Shown: one piece after another, positions 23,550-31,063 of the stretch
Layout: the number at the start of each line of letters is the position of its first letter
Numbering within the stretch: the stretch's first letter is position 1
From: Candidatus Omnitrophota bacterium
GTDB taxonomy: Bacteria; Omnitrophota; Gorgyraeia; 2-01-FULL-45-10
Reading direction: 5' to 3'
Length of the DNA stretch: 41,406 nt
Assembly (NCBI GenBank): GCA_030695905.1
Contig: JAUYOL010000029.1
Span: forward strand, 1 to 41,406
Notes under the pieces: generated by a model
What the model was told of the DNA's origin: nothing
What the model saw: the letters and a program-made list of their open reading frames with translations, nothing else
The model's database searches: none
Translations under genes and position numbers: made by a program

Positions 23550-23602
23550 CTATTTCTTTTATATTTCCTAATGTTGCAAATTATTTTAAAATATTTTTAT
23601 TT

Positions 23603-24058
23603 TTAAATAGAACTGACCTTTAATTTAACCATGCCACTATTATCCGTATGATCAAAATCGCTAACCCAAAATCTCACATTTTTATTCTCATTAAGAATAA
23701 ATTTTAAAGAAGTTCCGCCTATATCCTCTTTTACAGCTGCAAGCGCCTCCCTTTCCGCCTCTGCTTGAGTATACACCGGAGGATTTGGTTCAAAATATAT
23801 CGTTCCCATATTTGGACGATCCTGGTCTCCCTCCACATCCGTTCCTACGGCAATGCCGATCAACCAACGGTAGTTGGGGTTTATAGGATAAAAGAGCGCC
23901 ATGGCACCGCCTTCTATAGTAACTATGTATTCACCTTTTTCTAAATCAAGTGTTACGCCATGCGGATCTTCGGCGGGTACAGTAATAGTCTCTTCAAAGG
24001 CAAGAAGACTCCCTGCCAGGAAAAATAATAATGTCGAAAGAACTATTATTCTGTTCAT
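23603..24058 (-). CDS. Exported hypothetical protein (151 aa)
   Basis: A signal peptide is clear (MNRIIVLSTLLFFLAGSLLA, cleaved near residue 20). The mature part, about 130 residues, looks beta-rich (GVTLDLEKGEYIVTIEGG, NVRFWVSDFDHTDNSGMVKL) and may be a small jelly-roll or sandwich domain; I do not recognise the family. Its ATG overlaps the stop of the C39-like gene by 4 bp, so it is the last gene of the secreted-protein series. The 53 bp between its stop and the transposase element are AT-rich, without a convincing terminator hairpin. Confidence 0.75.
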   Translation of the reverse strand: MNRIIVLSTLLFFLAGSLLAFEETITVPAEDPHGVTLDLEKGEYIVTIEGGAMALFYPINPNYRWLIGIAVGTDVEGDQDRPNMGTIYFEPNPPVYTQAEAEREALAAVKEDIGGTSLKFILNENKNVRFWVSDFDHTDNSGMVKLKVSSI

Positions 24059-26097
24059 ACACCCTCCGTTACTTCACCGTCCTGCGTCACAATGTAAATA
24101 TTGCCTTTTGAGACTATTTTCCAATATGGATAAAAAGCCGAATTCGATATTTTTCCGGGTTCCCATACCAACTCCGAACATAACTCTTCATTCCTAAGAT
24201 TTGGATATTTTAGCGTCAAAAGACCTATGGCTTTTTCTCTATTAATTTGAACGAATCGCGATGGCACCTCAACCCACGATGCTTCCTTGAAGCTACCATC
24301 CTGTGAATCTATTATAATAGCCGCATAGGTCAAAAACTGGCCGTCGACATATTTATCGAACGGAACCAGATAATAGAAGCAATTCTCTTTGTCAGAGCGC
24401 CTTACCTTAATAAAACTTCTTGCCTGAGCCCCATCAAAAGCACTTTTGAATTTCTCATCTGTCAATATCGCCGAATCTATTACCTTCTCCCAATCAATTT
24501 CTATCGGTTTTTCGCCGGCATTAAAAATAGAAATCGGATCCACCGAATAATCACAGTCTTTACTCACATCCCGTACACGGCTTTTAAGATTCACGACAAG
24601 CGCCGCATCGTAAATGTGTTTTTTCGCATTCATCATTCTTTTCTCAAGCGCGGGCAGATCGTTCGGAATGTTCGTGTTTATATCTTCAGCCATCGCTATA
24701 ATTTTACGCGTTTCATCATTTATCTTTGGCGGCGATACATCAATCTCCGCTTCACTTTCCGCTTCCGGAGGTTCCGCTACGTGTAAATATTTTCCATTGT
24801 ATCGATCAGAGGTCACAAGCGGACGCAGGTATGTATCTTGCGCGGTCTGCGCCGTTACGTATAGATCACGCCCTATACCTCCCGAGACCGGATCCGTAAG
24901 CCACAGGCCGTATACGGTAAAGTTTGGCGTATACCAGGGTCTCGTATGCGGCTCCGGTATTGGATCTTGGCTGGTTACGGCTCCGTTTACAACAATCCAA
25001 TGGCTGTACGTACCATAGGCCGGTGTCACGACAGGCGTGTTTGGCCACATAGCGAGACTGCCATTGAGCCACCACTTGTCGATTGTCACAGGATATGCCA
25101 TCCAATGAATAATATCCCTTAAATAATTATTAACGGCGCTGTTTTCAAAAATATCTACACTAAAATTATAGGCCGCATAGGCATCTCCCTGTCCAGTCGG
25201 ATCATTTTTATCATAAGGGTCAAAATGACCCAAGGCGTAATCAATGGCGCGAGGATCCATTTCTAAAATAGCGGCGTTCTCCGTCCAATTATAAGGATGT
25301 CCATAATCATAGATATCGCCCTGCATCAATTCTCTCGCCACACCATTTCTTATATAATTCAATACAATCTGGCAGCATGCCGCGCCGCTATAGTGATTTT
25401 CTGTCATATCGTAATACGGGACTTTTAAATGTAGCATCCATCCTAAAAATACGTTAACACTATCAGTTCCTTCGTTACCCGCTTCATCATCAGCGGATAC
25501 TGTAATTTTATTTTGACCACCTAAGATATTAACATTTGAAATCGAGAAGCTTCCATTTGGCTGTATCACAGGATTATAGATATCGCCTTCCACTTGCACC
25601 TCTATGTTTTTTATACCAGAGACCGTATCGCTAACCATCCCATCAATGATTATGGTTCCTTCGCTAAAAGAAACTTCATCGGATGGACTAACTATTTTTA
25701 CGGACGGAGCCGATTTGTCCAACTTAATACCCGCAAGCGTATTATGCGGTAGTTCCTCATTGCCGGTCCTATCCACACTCCAGTATTCCAGCGTGTTATT
25801 AGCTCCTTCCGTAGAAATCATAGGCTGCCCCACAACGTTGACATTTTGCACTGTGCCATTGTTAACTTTATAATACGTACCTGCTATGCCCCCGACACCA
25901 TTAGAGGCTGTTAAAATAATTACAAAATCATTATTATGCCACAGGTTGTCATATGCGGCTTGTGTTTTTGGTGCGGCAGTACCAATTTCAACTTTTACGC
26001 TTATGATACTTATTGAACCGGCCCATACGCAAGATACCGCCAGTACGCAGGATAAAAGCAATACTATAAATGTCTTTTTAATAATTGCGCTAATCAT
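24055..26097 (-). CDS. Exported Ig-like / C39-peptidase-like protein with substituted nucleophile
   Basis: 680 residues. A signal peptide (about 1-26, ending SCVWA) is followed by an OmpL47-type Ig-like segment (about 45-128), a glucodextranase-type Ig-like domain (131-216, PSVKIVSPSDEVSF...ADDEAGNEG) and a C39-like papain fold (about 222-380). There the usual Cys-Gly-Pro-Ala at the helix start reads Ser237-Gly-Ala-Ala-Cys-Cys, so the normal nucleophile position is serine, although cysteines follow at 241-242. His366 (YSHWIVVNG) is in place. The C-terminal third is of unknown family. It may bind rather than cleave peptides. It overlaps the 163-aa gene by 8 bp and the 151-aa gene by 4 bp. Confidence 0.75.
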   Translation of the reverse strand: MISAIIKKTFIVLLLSCVLAVSCVWAGSISIISVKVEIGTAAPKTQAAYDNLWHNNDFVIILTASNGVGGIAGTYYKVNNGTVQNVNVVGQPMISTEGANNTLEYWSVDRTGNEELPHNTLAGIKLDKSAPSVKIVSPSDEVSFSEGTIIIDGMVSDTVSGIKNIEVQVEGDIYNPVIQPNGSFSISNVNILGGQNKITVSADDEAGNEGTDSVNVFLGWMLHLKVPYYDMTENHYSGAACCQIVLNYIRNGVARELMQGDIYDYGHPYNWTENAAILEMDPRAIDYALGHFDPYDKNDPTGQGDAYAAYNFSVDIFENSAVNNYLRDIIHWMAYPVTIDKWWLNGSLAMWPNTPVVTPAYGTYSHWIVVNGAVTSQDPIPEPHTRPWYTPNFTVYGLWLTDPVSGGIGRDLYVTAQTAQDTYLRPLVTSDRYNGKYLHVAEPPEAESEAEIDVSPPKINDETRKIIAMAEDINTNIPNDLPALEKRMMNAKKHIYDAALVVNLKSRVRDVSKDCDYSVDPISIFNAGEKPIEIDWEKVIDSAILTDEKFKSAFDGAQARSFIKVRRSDKENCFYYLVPFDKYVDGQFLTYAAIIIDSQDGSFKEASWVEVPSRFVQINREKAIGLLTLKYPNLRNEELCSELVWEPGKISNSAFYPYWKIVSKGNIYIVTQDGEVTEGV

Positions 26098-26581
26098 GCT
26101 CGAGCTTTCCTATGCTAAAAAGCAATTTACTCTTAAGTCCTATGCCCAACGACCCGCCTGTCGTATAAGAAAATATAAATACGTGAAACTTCCGTCCAAT
26201 ATATCCTTTGTTGTAGGGTATACTTATCATAATGTCCGTTTCGGCTGAGTCATTTGGCTCCACGCTAAACTGATTTTTCTCCAGCCTTATCCAGCCAGAG
26301 TCCGGTATAGCTTCATATCCTTCCTGAATCTCACCAGGATTGGGAATCACGACTTCTATCTTAAGATTTATCTTTTTATCGCTCTCATTCTTGATCACAA
26401 GAGGAAACTTTGAATCCCTGCGCATACTGTATGTCGTTCCGATAGGGATATTCTCCAGTATAACTTTGCCAAAACCCGTCCGTAGGCCATCCGCGTGAGA
26501 TGGCCCGACAGGACAGATTATGACAATGGTGAAAATAAAAACACTCACCCTGTATAGCATTTTAAAAAAATTTGCCATCAA
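26090..26581 (-). CDS. Exported beta-sandwich protein (163 aa)
   Basis: A signal peptide (about 1-31, ending SHA) precedes a beta-rich domain with FPLVIKNESDKKINLKIEVV and FSVEPNDSAETDIMISIPYN. This layout is that of Ig-like chaperone or adhesion modules (DUF916-like) that support surface proteins. I cannot name the family with certainty. Two consecutive ATG codons at the start make the first residue uncertain by one. It lies 24 bp after the 177-aa gene and overlaps the C39-like gene. Confidence 0.75.
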   Translation of the reverse strand: MMANFFKMLYRVSVFIFTIVIICPVGPSHADGLRTGFGKVILENIPIGTTYSMRRDSKFPLVIKNESDKKINLKIEVVIPNPGEIQEGYEAIPDSGWIRLEKNQFSVEPNDSAETDIMISIPYNKGYIGRKFHVFIFSYTTGGSLGIGLKSKLLFSIGKLEHD

Positions 26582-26605
26582 TACCCTATAGCTTTACCAC
26601 CGCTG

Positions 26606-27139
26606 TTAATCAACGGTAGCTACGACAACAACCTGCATTATCTTTCCGGTTGTTGAAGACGTGGACGAAGGCGTCTCTATCTTAAAATAGAGGGACCTTT
26701 CTGCGTTATATGGAACATGTAGCCCTGTTTCGTCTCCTGCAAATTTCGTCGAAGTCGATACCTGAGTTGAAGTAGCTAAAGCATGATTTGTGGGGTTCCA
26801 TGTCAAATTACCGTCCGCATCGAACGCACAGGATAGCCTATATTGTTCGGTGCTCGGGGTGGTAATTACGCTTGTCCATCCGGATGGATCGATCAGCGAA
26901 ATCGAATATGTCTCGTTTCCGCCGGATCCGTTATTTTTAACAACGATCGGCGTAGTAGAAACGGAAGCAGCTCCGATGTTCATCGTGCCAAAATCAACCG
27001 GCCCGCCCGTAACCGATATACTGGCCTGCGCGGCGATCGAAACGGTAACATTAATAGTCGCTGAATTTCCAGCAAACGCATTTGTGGAAAACAAAGCCAC
27101 TATCGCCACCATGCCTACAATCATCAAAAAATGTCTCAT
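26606..27139 (-). CDS. Exported protein made of one subtilase-tail-like module (177 aa)
   Basis: After a signal peptide (about 1-23, ending AFA) comes a single beta-rich module. It begins VTVSIAAQASISVTGGPVDF and contains NNGSGGNETYSISL, TSTKFAGDETGLHVPYNAER and SLYFKIETP. The same order of motifs appears in the last 160 residues of the subtilase encoded just upstream (NNGDGPETYSLRI, STRFPVSGSAVPVGANRN, LWLELKAP). The two thus share a domain, perhaps a surface-attachment or fibre-forming unit. A strong GGAGGTGA ribosome-binding site precedes the ATG, so this is probably the most highly translated product of the series. Confidence 0.8.
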   Translation of the reverse strand: MRHFLMIVGMVAIVALFSTNAFAGNSATINVTVSIAAQASISVTGGPVDFGTMNIGAASVSTTPIVVKNNGSGGNETYSISLIDPSGWTSVITTPSTEQYRLSCAFDADGNLTWNPTNHALATSTQVSTSTKFAGDETGLHVPYNAERSLYFKIETPSSTSSTTGKIMQVVVVATVD

Positions 27140-27173
27140 CTTCTTATCTCACCTCCTTCTTCTTAAACATTCA

Positions 27174-29711
27174 CTATTGCGTTTCAGCATTTATTGTTAC
27201 ATTGATCGACTGACCAATACGTGTCGTATCTTTTGTCGGTGCCTTTAATTCAAGCCACAGATTTCTATTCGCGCCCACAGGAACCGCGGAACCGCTTACA
27301 GGGAAGCGGGTGGAACCGAAAATCGTCTGGCTCGCCTTTGTGGCGCTATCGACCGATATAACATCCTCGCTCGCTGTTTCGTTAAAATATGACGAATCTA
27401 TGGATGTTTCCGAAGATGCGCTGAATAACGCGCTTAATACATATTTATTAATGTCTGCGCCGTCTCTGCCGGTGGCTGCAGACCAGCCATTGCCCTCTCC
27501 TGTTATACGCAAACTATAAGTTTCGGGCCCATCGCCATTATTTGTGGTTTTTATTTTATTCGAGTTATCCATAAGATATATCGACCCTGGCGGGACAGCC
27601 GATAATTGCCAGGATGTTATATCTATGGATAAACTGAGAGTCTGTAATATGTCCGGCTTATTTATAGCTGTCTGCGGACTAATGGCACTTGCAATGTTTC
27701 CTGTCGCGGTAGCGCCAGTATCAGCAAATCTGAAATAATAAGAGTGGTTAGAGCTGCCCCCGGAATATGCTATTGTAGTTTCGCATGAATAGATCATGCC
27801 GGTAACATAATTAGCCCCGCTCACCGCTGTCATGCTGACAACTTCGGCAGGATCGCTATAATCTCCGTCTCCATTTCTGTCTATACATATATCATGTATT
27901 ACAGGCGCATCACCATCAGCATCCTTATATTTTATTCTAAAGCTAAGCGGCGTTAAGCCATTCGCGAGCTCGGGCTCAAGCCCGTCGCTTACGTATCCGG
28001 CTTCGCCTGTCCACTCCAGGATCGGCTCGGAATTCAAACTCGCGGCGATATTTAATCTGCCGCTTCCATAAATGCTGTCTTTTCCAGAAGAGCCCATGTC
28101 AATACCGTTAGACTCGATGGCCGCTATCAGTTGATCAACGGTATATTGTGGATGCATTGATAAAATCAGCGCTGCTGCGCCGGCAATGTGAGGAGTTGCC
28201 GCGGAAGTACCGGGAAATGAAATCGCACCATATGTATAAGTGCTAACTGCGTCTGGACCACAGATATCCGGCTTTATCCGCGCGCCGGATCCTGCCCATG
28301 CATTTGTGGGCCCCTGGGAACTATATTCTTCCTGCGGCCCGGTTGTCCAGCTACTATATTTAATCGCGCCAACCGTAAGCACGCTCTGGGCATCCGCCGG
28401 CTCATATAATGAACTGGAAGATGTGGCAATCGGCGGGGAGCCTGTAACTAACGGCAAAAACAAACATTTTCCGCCAAGCATTAATTCAAGATCTTTTCCG
28501 GACGGTTCATCGTTTTTCCTCGTAACTAAAAGCGTATAAACTTTGTATGGGGCGCTATCCGGCACATCTATAATTATTGTTTCAAGCGGTTGCTGCGTGC
28601 CACTCTGAATTCCTGTGGAAGAATCTATCAAATGGCCGTCTGTGCCGTCCAGCAAATACATATCATAATCAACATTAGCGCCGGGCCAATCATTCCAGCG
28701 CATTGCGATCGTAACTTCATCCGACTCGGGATTACCATCATCGTCATGCGAAGGTATGGCATAGATTACATTATAGTAACTGGTGGGGTCTCCCGGGATA
28801 AATTGATGGATACGGTTACCACTTCCTGCCGGATACTCGTAGCCAGAGTCAAGAAAAGGCCCTTGCCAATGAGTTCCTATCGGTGTGCCATCCCCTGCAT
28901 GAGTATTCCCGGAATTCCCCGCCGCTGCGACAACAAGTATGCCATTGGCTTTTAAGTCATCACATATTTCATCAACAGTACCGGTTCCGTTTCCAGGACC
29001 GGTTCCAAAAGTGCCTAAGGAAATACTTGCTATCCTGATACCGTTATTCTTGCAGTATGTAGCGGCTTCGGACAAATCCGTTTCATCGCTCATCTTCAGG
29101 AGATGGAGTTCCGCGGCAGGCGCTATATCGTGAATTATTTCAGCGGATGCGGTTCCATGCACATATTGGGTCTCCATTCCCATATCGCTAAAATCGTGAC
29201 TTGCTACAGTTGGCGGTATCTCACCGTTGGCTATGGCTGCTGATAGCCCTTTAAATCCTACATCCAAAACCGCTATTTTTACACCATTACCGGTAATGCC
29301 GGAATCCTGCATGTTCCCCGCCCCTGATAGATTAACTCCTTCGCTGATTATTTCACAGGGGAAGAACTTGCGCGGTAGCCTGGCGTATTTGATGCCGGGC
29401 CCATTATCAATAATATCCTCGACATTATCAAGAGGTATTTTGGCTACGATTAAATCCTTATTTTTTCTGAGTATATCTCCGCCGTGGGATGTAATATATT
29501 TTGAAGCAGAGTCTGGGTTTTGAGTGTAGAATATAATTTTTCTATTTTCCCTGGTAAGCGGTCTCTTATTCCTATGAGCATCGGCCCTGATCCCGATCAA
29601 GGCGCTCAGATCGCCGCTCATCTTATAACGCACAGTCGATAACGCACCAAATGCGTGACTCTCTATAAGTAGTACCCCTATAATGGTTAAAAAAAATATT
29701 TTTTTAACCAT
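27174..29711 (-). CDS. Secreted subtilase (S8 family serine peptidase)
   Basis: 845 residues. A signal peptide (about 1-21) and a propeptide-like region (about 65-118, ending YARLPRKFF) precede the S8 domain, with Asp150 (VKIAVLDVGF), His185 (YVHGTASA), the oxyanion Asn (AAAGNSG) and Ser503 (PGTSAATPHIAG) in order. Between Asn and Ser sits an extra beta-sandwich-like insert (about 275-430). A middle domain (about 560-680) and a C-terminal module (about 685-845) shared with the 177-aa protein follow. Its ATG overlaps the stop of the preceding small gene by one base (TAATG), coupling it to a propeptide-like partner. It is expected to act outside the cytoplasm. Confidence 0.94.
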   Translation of the reverse strand: MVKKIFFLTIIGVLLIESHAFGALSTVRYKMSGDLSALIGIRADAHRNKRPLTRENRKIIFYTQNPDSASKYITSHGGDILRKNKDLIVAKIPLDNVEDIIDNGPGIKYARLPRKFFPCEIISEGVNLSGAGNMQDSGITGNGVKIAVLDVGFKGLSAAIANGEIPPTVASHDFSDMGMETQYVHGTASAEIIHDIAPAAELHLLKMSDETDLSEAATYCKNNGIRIASISLGTFGTGPGNGTGTVDEICDDLKANGILVVAAAGNSGNTHAGDGTPIGTHWQGPFLDSGYEYPAGSGNRIHQFIPGDPTSYYNVIYAIPSHDDDGNPESDEVTIAMRWNDWPGANVDYDMYLLDGTDGHLIDSSTGIQSGTQQPLETIIIDVPDSAPYKVYTLLVTRKNDEPSGKDLELMLGGKCLFLPLVTGSPPIATSSSSLYEPADAQSVLTVGAIKYSSWTTGPQEEYSSQGPTNAWAGSGARIKPDICGPDAVSTYTYGAISFPGTSAATPHIAGAAALILSMHPQYTVDQLIAAIESNGIDMGSSGKDSIYGSGRLNIAASLNSEPILEWTGEAGYVSDGLEPELANGLTPLSFRIKYKDADGDAPVIHDICIDRNGDGDYSDPAEVVSMTAVSGANYVTGMIYSCETTIAYSGGSSNHSYYFRFADTGATATGNIASAISPQTAINKPDILQTLSLSIDITSWQLSAVPPGSIYLMDNSNKIKTTNNGDGPETYSLRITGEGNGWSAATGRDGADINKYVLSALFSASSETSIDSSYFNETASEDVISVDSATKASQTIFGSTRFPVSGSAVPVGANRNLWLELKAPTKDTTRIGQSINVTINAETQ

Positions 29712-30112
29712 TATTTAAATAGCGTTCTTAATTTAAACGGTAACCTTACAAAAATCACCCCTGGCTCCTCACATATCTTTTTAAGCGCATCAAGTTTAAT
29801 ATAAGCGTTCGCGGTATTTTTTCTAATTTTAAATTCCTTTAAATCATACTTGGACACGAAATCTCTCGGCAGTAACTCTTCATTTACGATGATTACCACC
29901 TTTACCATATCGTCTTTTAATTCTATCTTATTTACTTTTGCGTATTGTGTGTAGTCCTTGGATGCGAGAAGACTTGCAATAACAGGCGTGGTTTTTTGGG
30001 TAACCAAACTCTCATCTTGGTTTGGATCAATGGCGTGGCAGGAATTAGGACAAAATATGTATCCTGCCGCTAAAAATATTATCAGCAAGTGCTTAACGTC
30101 TTCGATAGTCAT
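29711..30112 (-). CDS. Stand-alone subtilase propeptide-like exported protein
   Basis: 133 residues from the ATG at 30112; an upstream in-frame TTG at 30142 is unlikely. A signal peptide (about 1-27, ending SCHA) precedes an alpha/beta domain of about 100 residues. Its end, KNTANAYIKLDALKKICEEP then GVIFVRLPFKLRTLF, resembles the propeptide of the adjacent subtilase (KNKDLIVAKIPLDNVEDI, GIKYARLPRKFF). It may serve in trans as chaperone or inhibitor of that peptidase. No ribosome-binding site is obvious, and AT-rich DNA lies directly upstream. Confidence 0.65.
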   Translation of the reverse strand: MTIEDVKHLLIIFLAAGYIFCPNSCHAIDPNQDESLVTQKTTPVIASLLASKDYTQYAKVNKIELKDDMVKVVIIVNEELLPRDFVSKYDLKEFKIRKNTANAYIKLDALKKICEEPGVIFVRLPFKLRTLFK

Positions 30113-30310
30113 AATATTATATATACGATAGCATAGAATCAACGAAAATGTTATAACTTTTTTATAACCTAACCGGGGTGTATTGTGCCATCCCCAAAAT
30201 CCACCCTCCGAGATTAGAGGGAACAGATACGGGCCGTTGATGGCATTATTGGATTCTACTCATACTACATTGATTCATAAGAAGTTATGTAAAGCGTATA
30301 CTATTTCCTA
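30113..30310. other. Intergenic gap in the secreted-protein series
   Basis: 198 bp between the small ORF and the propeptide-like gene. It is the only sizeable gap in the series and the most likely site of an internal promoter. TTGATT and TATAAT-like boxes occur just before the ATG at 30112 but with poor spacing (15 bp). I found no terminator hairpin and no other clear signal. Confidence 0.4.
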
Positions 30311-30418
30311 TTAATTAATAGGGTTATCATCCTCTAAATCGATAGCTAATCTGCTTGTTGTGCTTAATTCATCTTCTATGAGGGCTTTTATTATGTGTTG
30401 TTCTTTTTCGGTAATCAT
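30311..30418 (-). CDS. Possible small protein (35 aa)
   Basis: An ATG 4 bp after the stop of the 209-aa gene opens a 35-codon frame beginning MITEKEQHIIKALIEDELS and ending EDDNPIN before TAA. The sequence reads as an acidic amphipathic helix, not like random translation, and its position suggests translational coupling. There is no strong ribosome-binding site. It could equally be the remnant of a longer gene. I do not recognise a family. Confidence 0.4.
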   Translation of the reverse strand: MITEKEQHIIKALIEDELSTTSRLAIDLEDDNPIN

Positions 30419-30422
30419 GACT

Positions 30423-31052
30423 CTAATACTCTTTATTTTCTTTATACTTTTTCTCCAGTTGTTCTTTTTGTGTTTTAGTTATTAGCTTTAAATCGAAAGC
30501 TTCCTTTGGTAAATTATCATAATAGCCCACTTTTCGCAATATGTTAAAATATTCCTTTTGAACTTCTTCTTCTATCCTAAGTTGCTGTAGTTGTATATTT
30601 CTAATTTTATATTCAAATACTTCACTTTCTTTTATTTTGGTCTTGAATCTTTCATCCCCTAGTATCTCCCTGCTTTCCTGATAATCCTTAATGTAGCCGA
30701 GCGTTTCAATTATTAGCTTATAATGCTTATCGCAAAGATATGGGGGCACTATTTTTTTAATATTTTTTAACGAACTATTAACTATGTCGAGAGCTTTTTT
30801 AGGGTCAAAACGTTCTTTTGGTGAGTTTTCGGGCCGTGACATAGTGCTATCTGCGTCTGAGAAAATAGGGGTTACTTTCTTAAAATATCCGATAACCTCT
30901 TTTTGCTCTGCTGTTAAACCATATTTCTCTTTCCAGATAGACCATTTGTCAAAAAAATCCATATTTTCCTCCTGAGCAACTGCTTGTGTATTGAAAAAGG
31001 AAGAAAGTATAATTAATGAGATTATAATCACATTTAAAATATTTCCTTTCAT
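30423..31052 (-). CDS. Exported helical hypothetical protein (209 aa) after the RHS gene
   Basis: A signal peptide (about 1-27, ending AVAQ) precedes a charged, largely helical protein (FDKWSIWKEKYGLTAEQKEV, EYKIRNIQLQQLRIEEEVQK) with no recognisable family. It starts 11 bp after the RHS stop codon, the place where immunity proteins of polymorphic toxins are usually found. The export signal would put it in the envelope, where it could guard against an enzyme acting on peptidoglycan or envelope proteins. That assignment is speculative; it may simply be a periplasmic accessory protein. Confidence 0.7.
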   Translation of the reverse strand: MKGNILNVIIISLIILSSFFNTQAVAQEENMDFFDKWSIWKEKYGLTAEQKEVIGYFKKVTPIFSDADSTMSRPENSPKERFDPKKALDIVNSSLKNIKKIVPPYLCDKHYKLIIETLGYIKDYQESREILGDERFKTKIKESEVFEYKIRNIQLQQLRIEEEVQKEYFNILRKVGYYDNLPKEAFDLKLITKTQKEQLEKKYKENKEY

Positions 31053-31063
31053 TTAATAGCCTA

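Noticed and set aside
30113-30310. Promoter just before the propeptide-like gene
   Set aside because: TTGATT and TATAAT-like boxes are only 15 bp apart and the -10 box touches the ATG, so it was not listed as a promoter.
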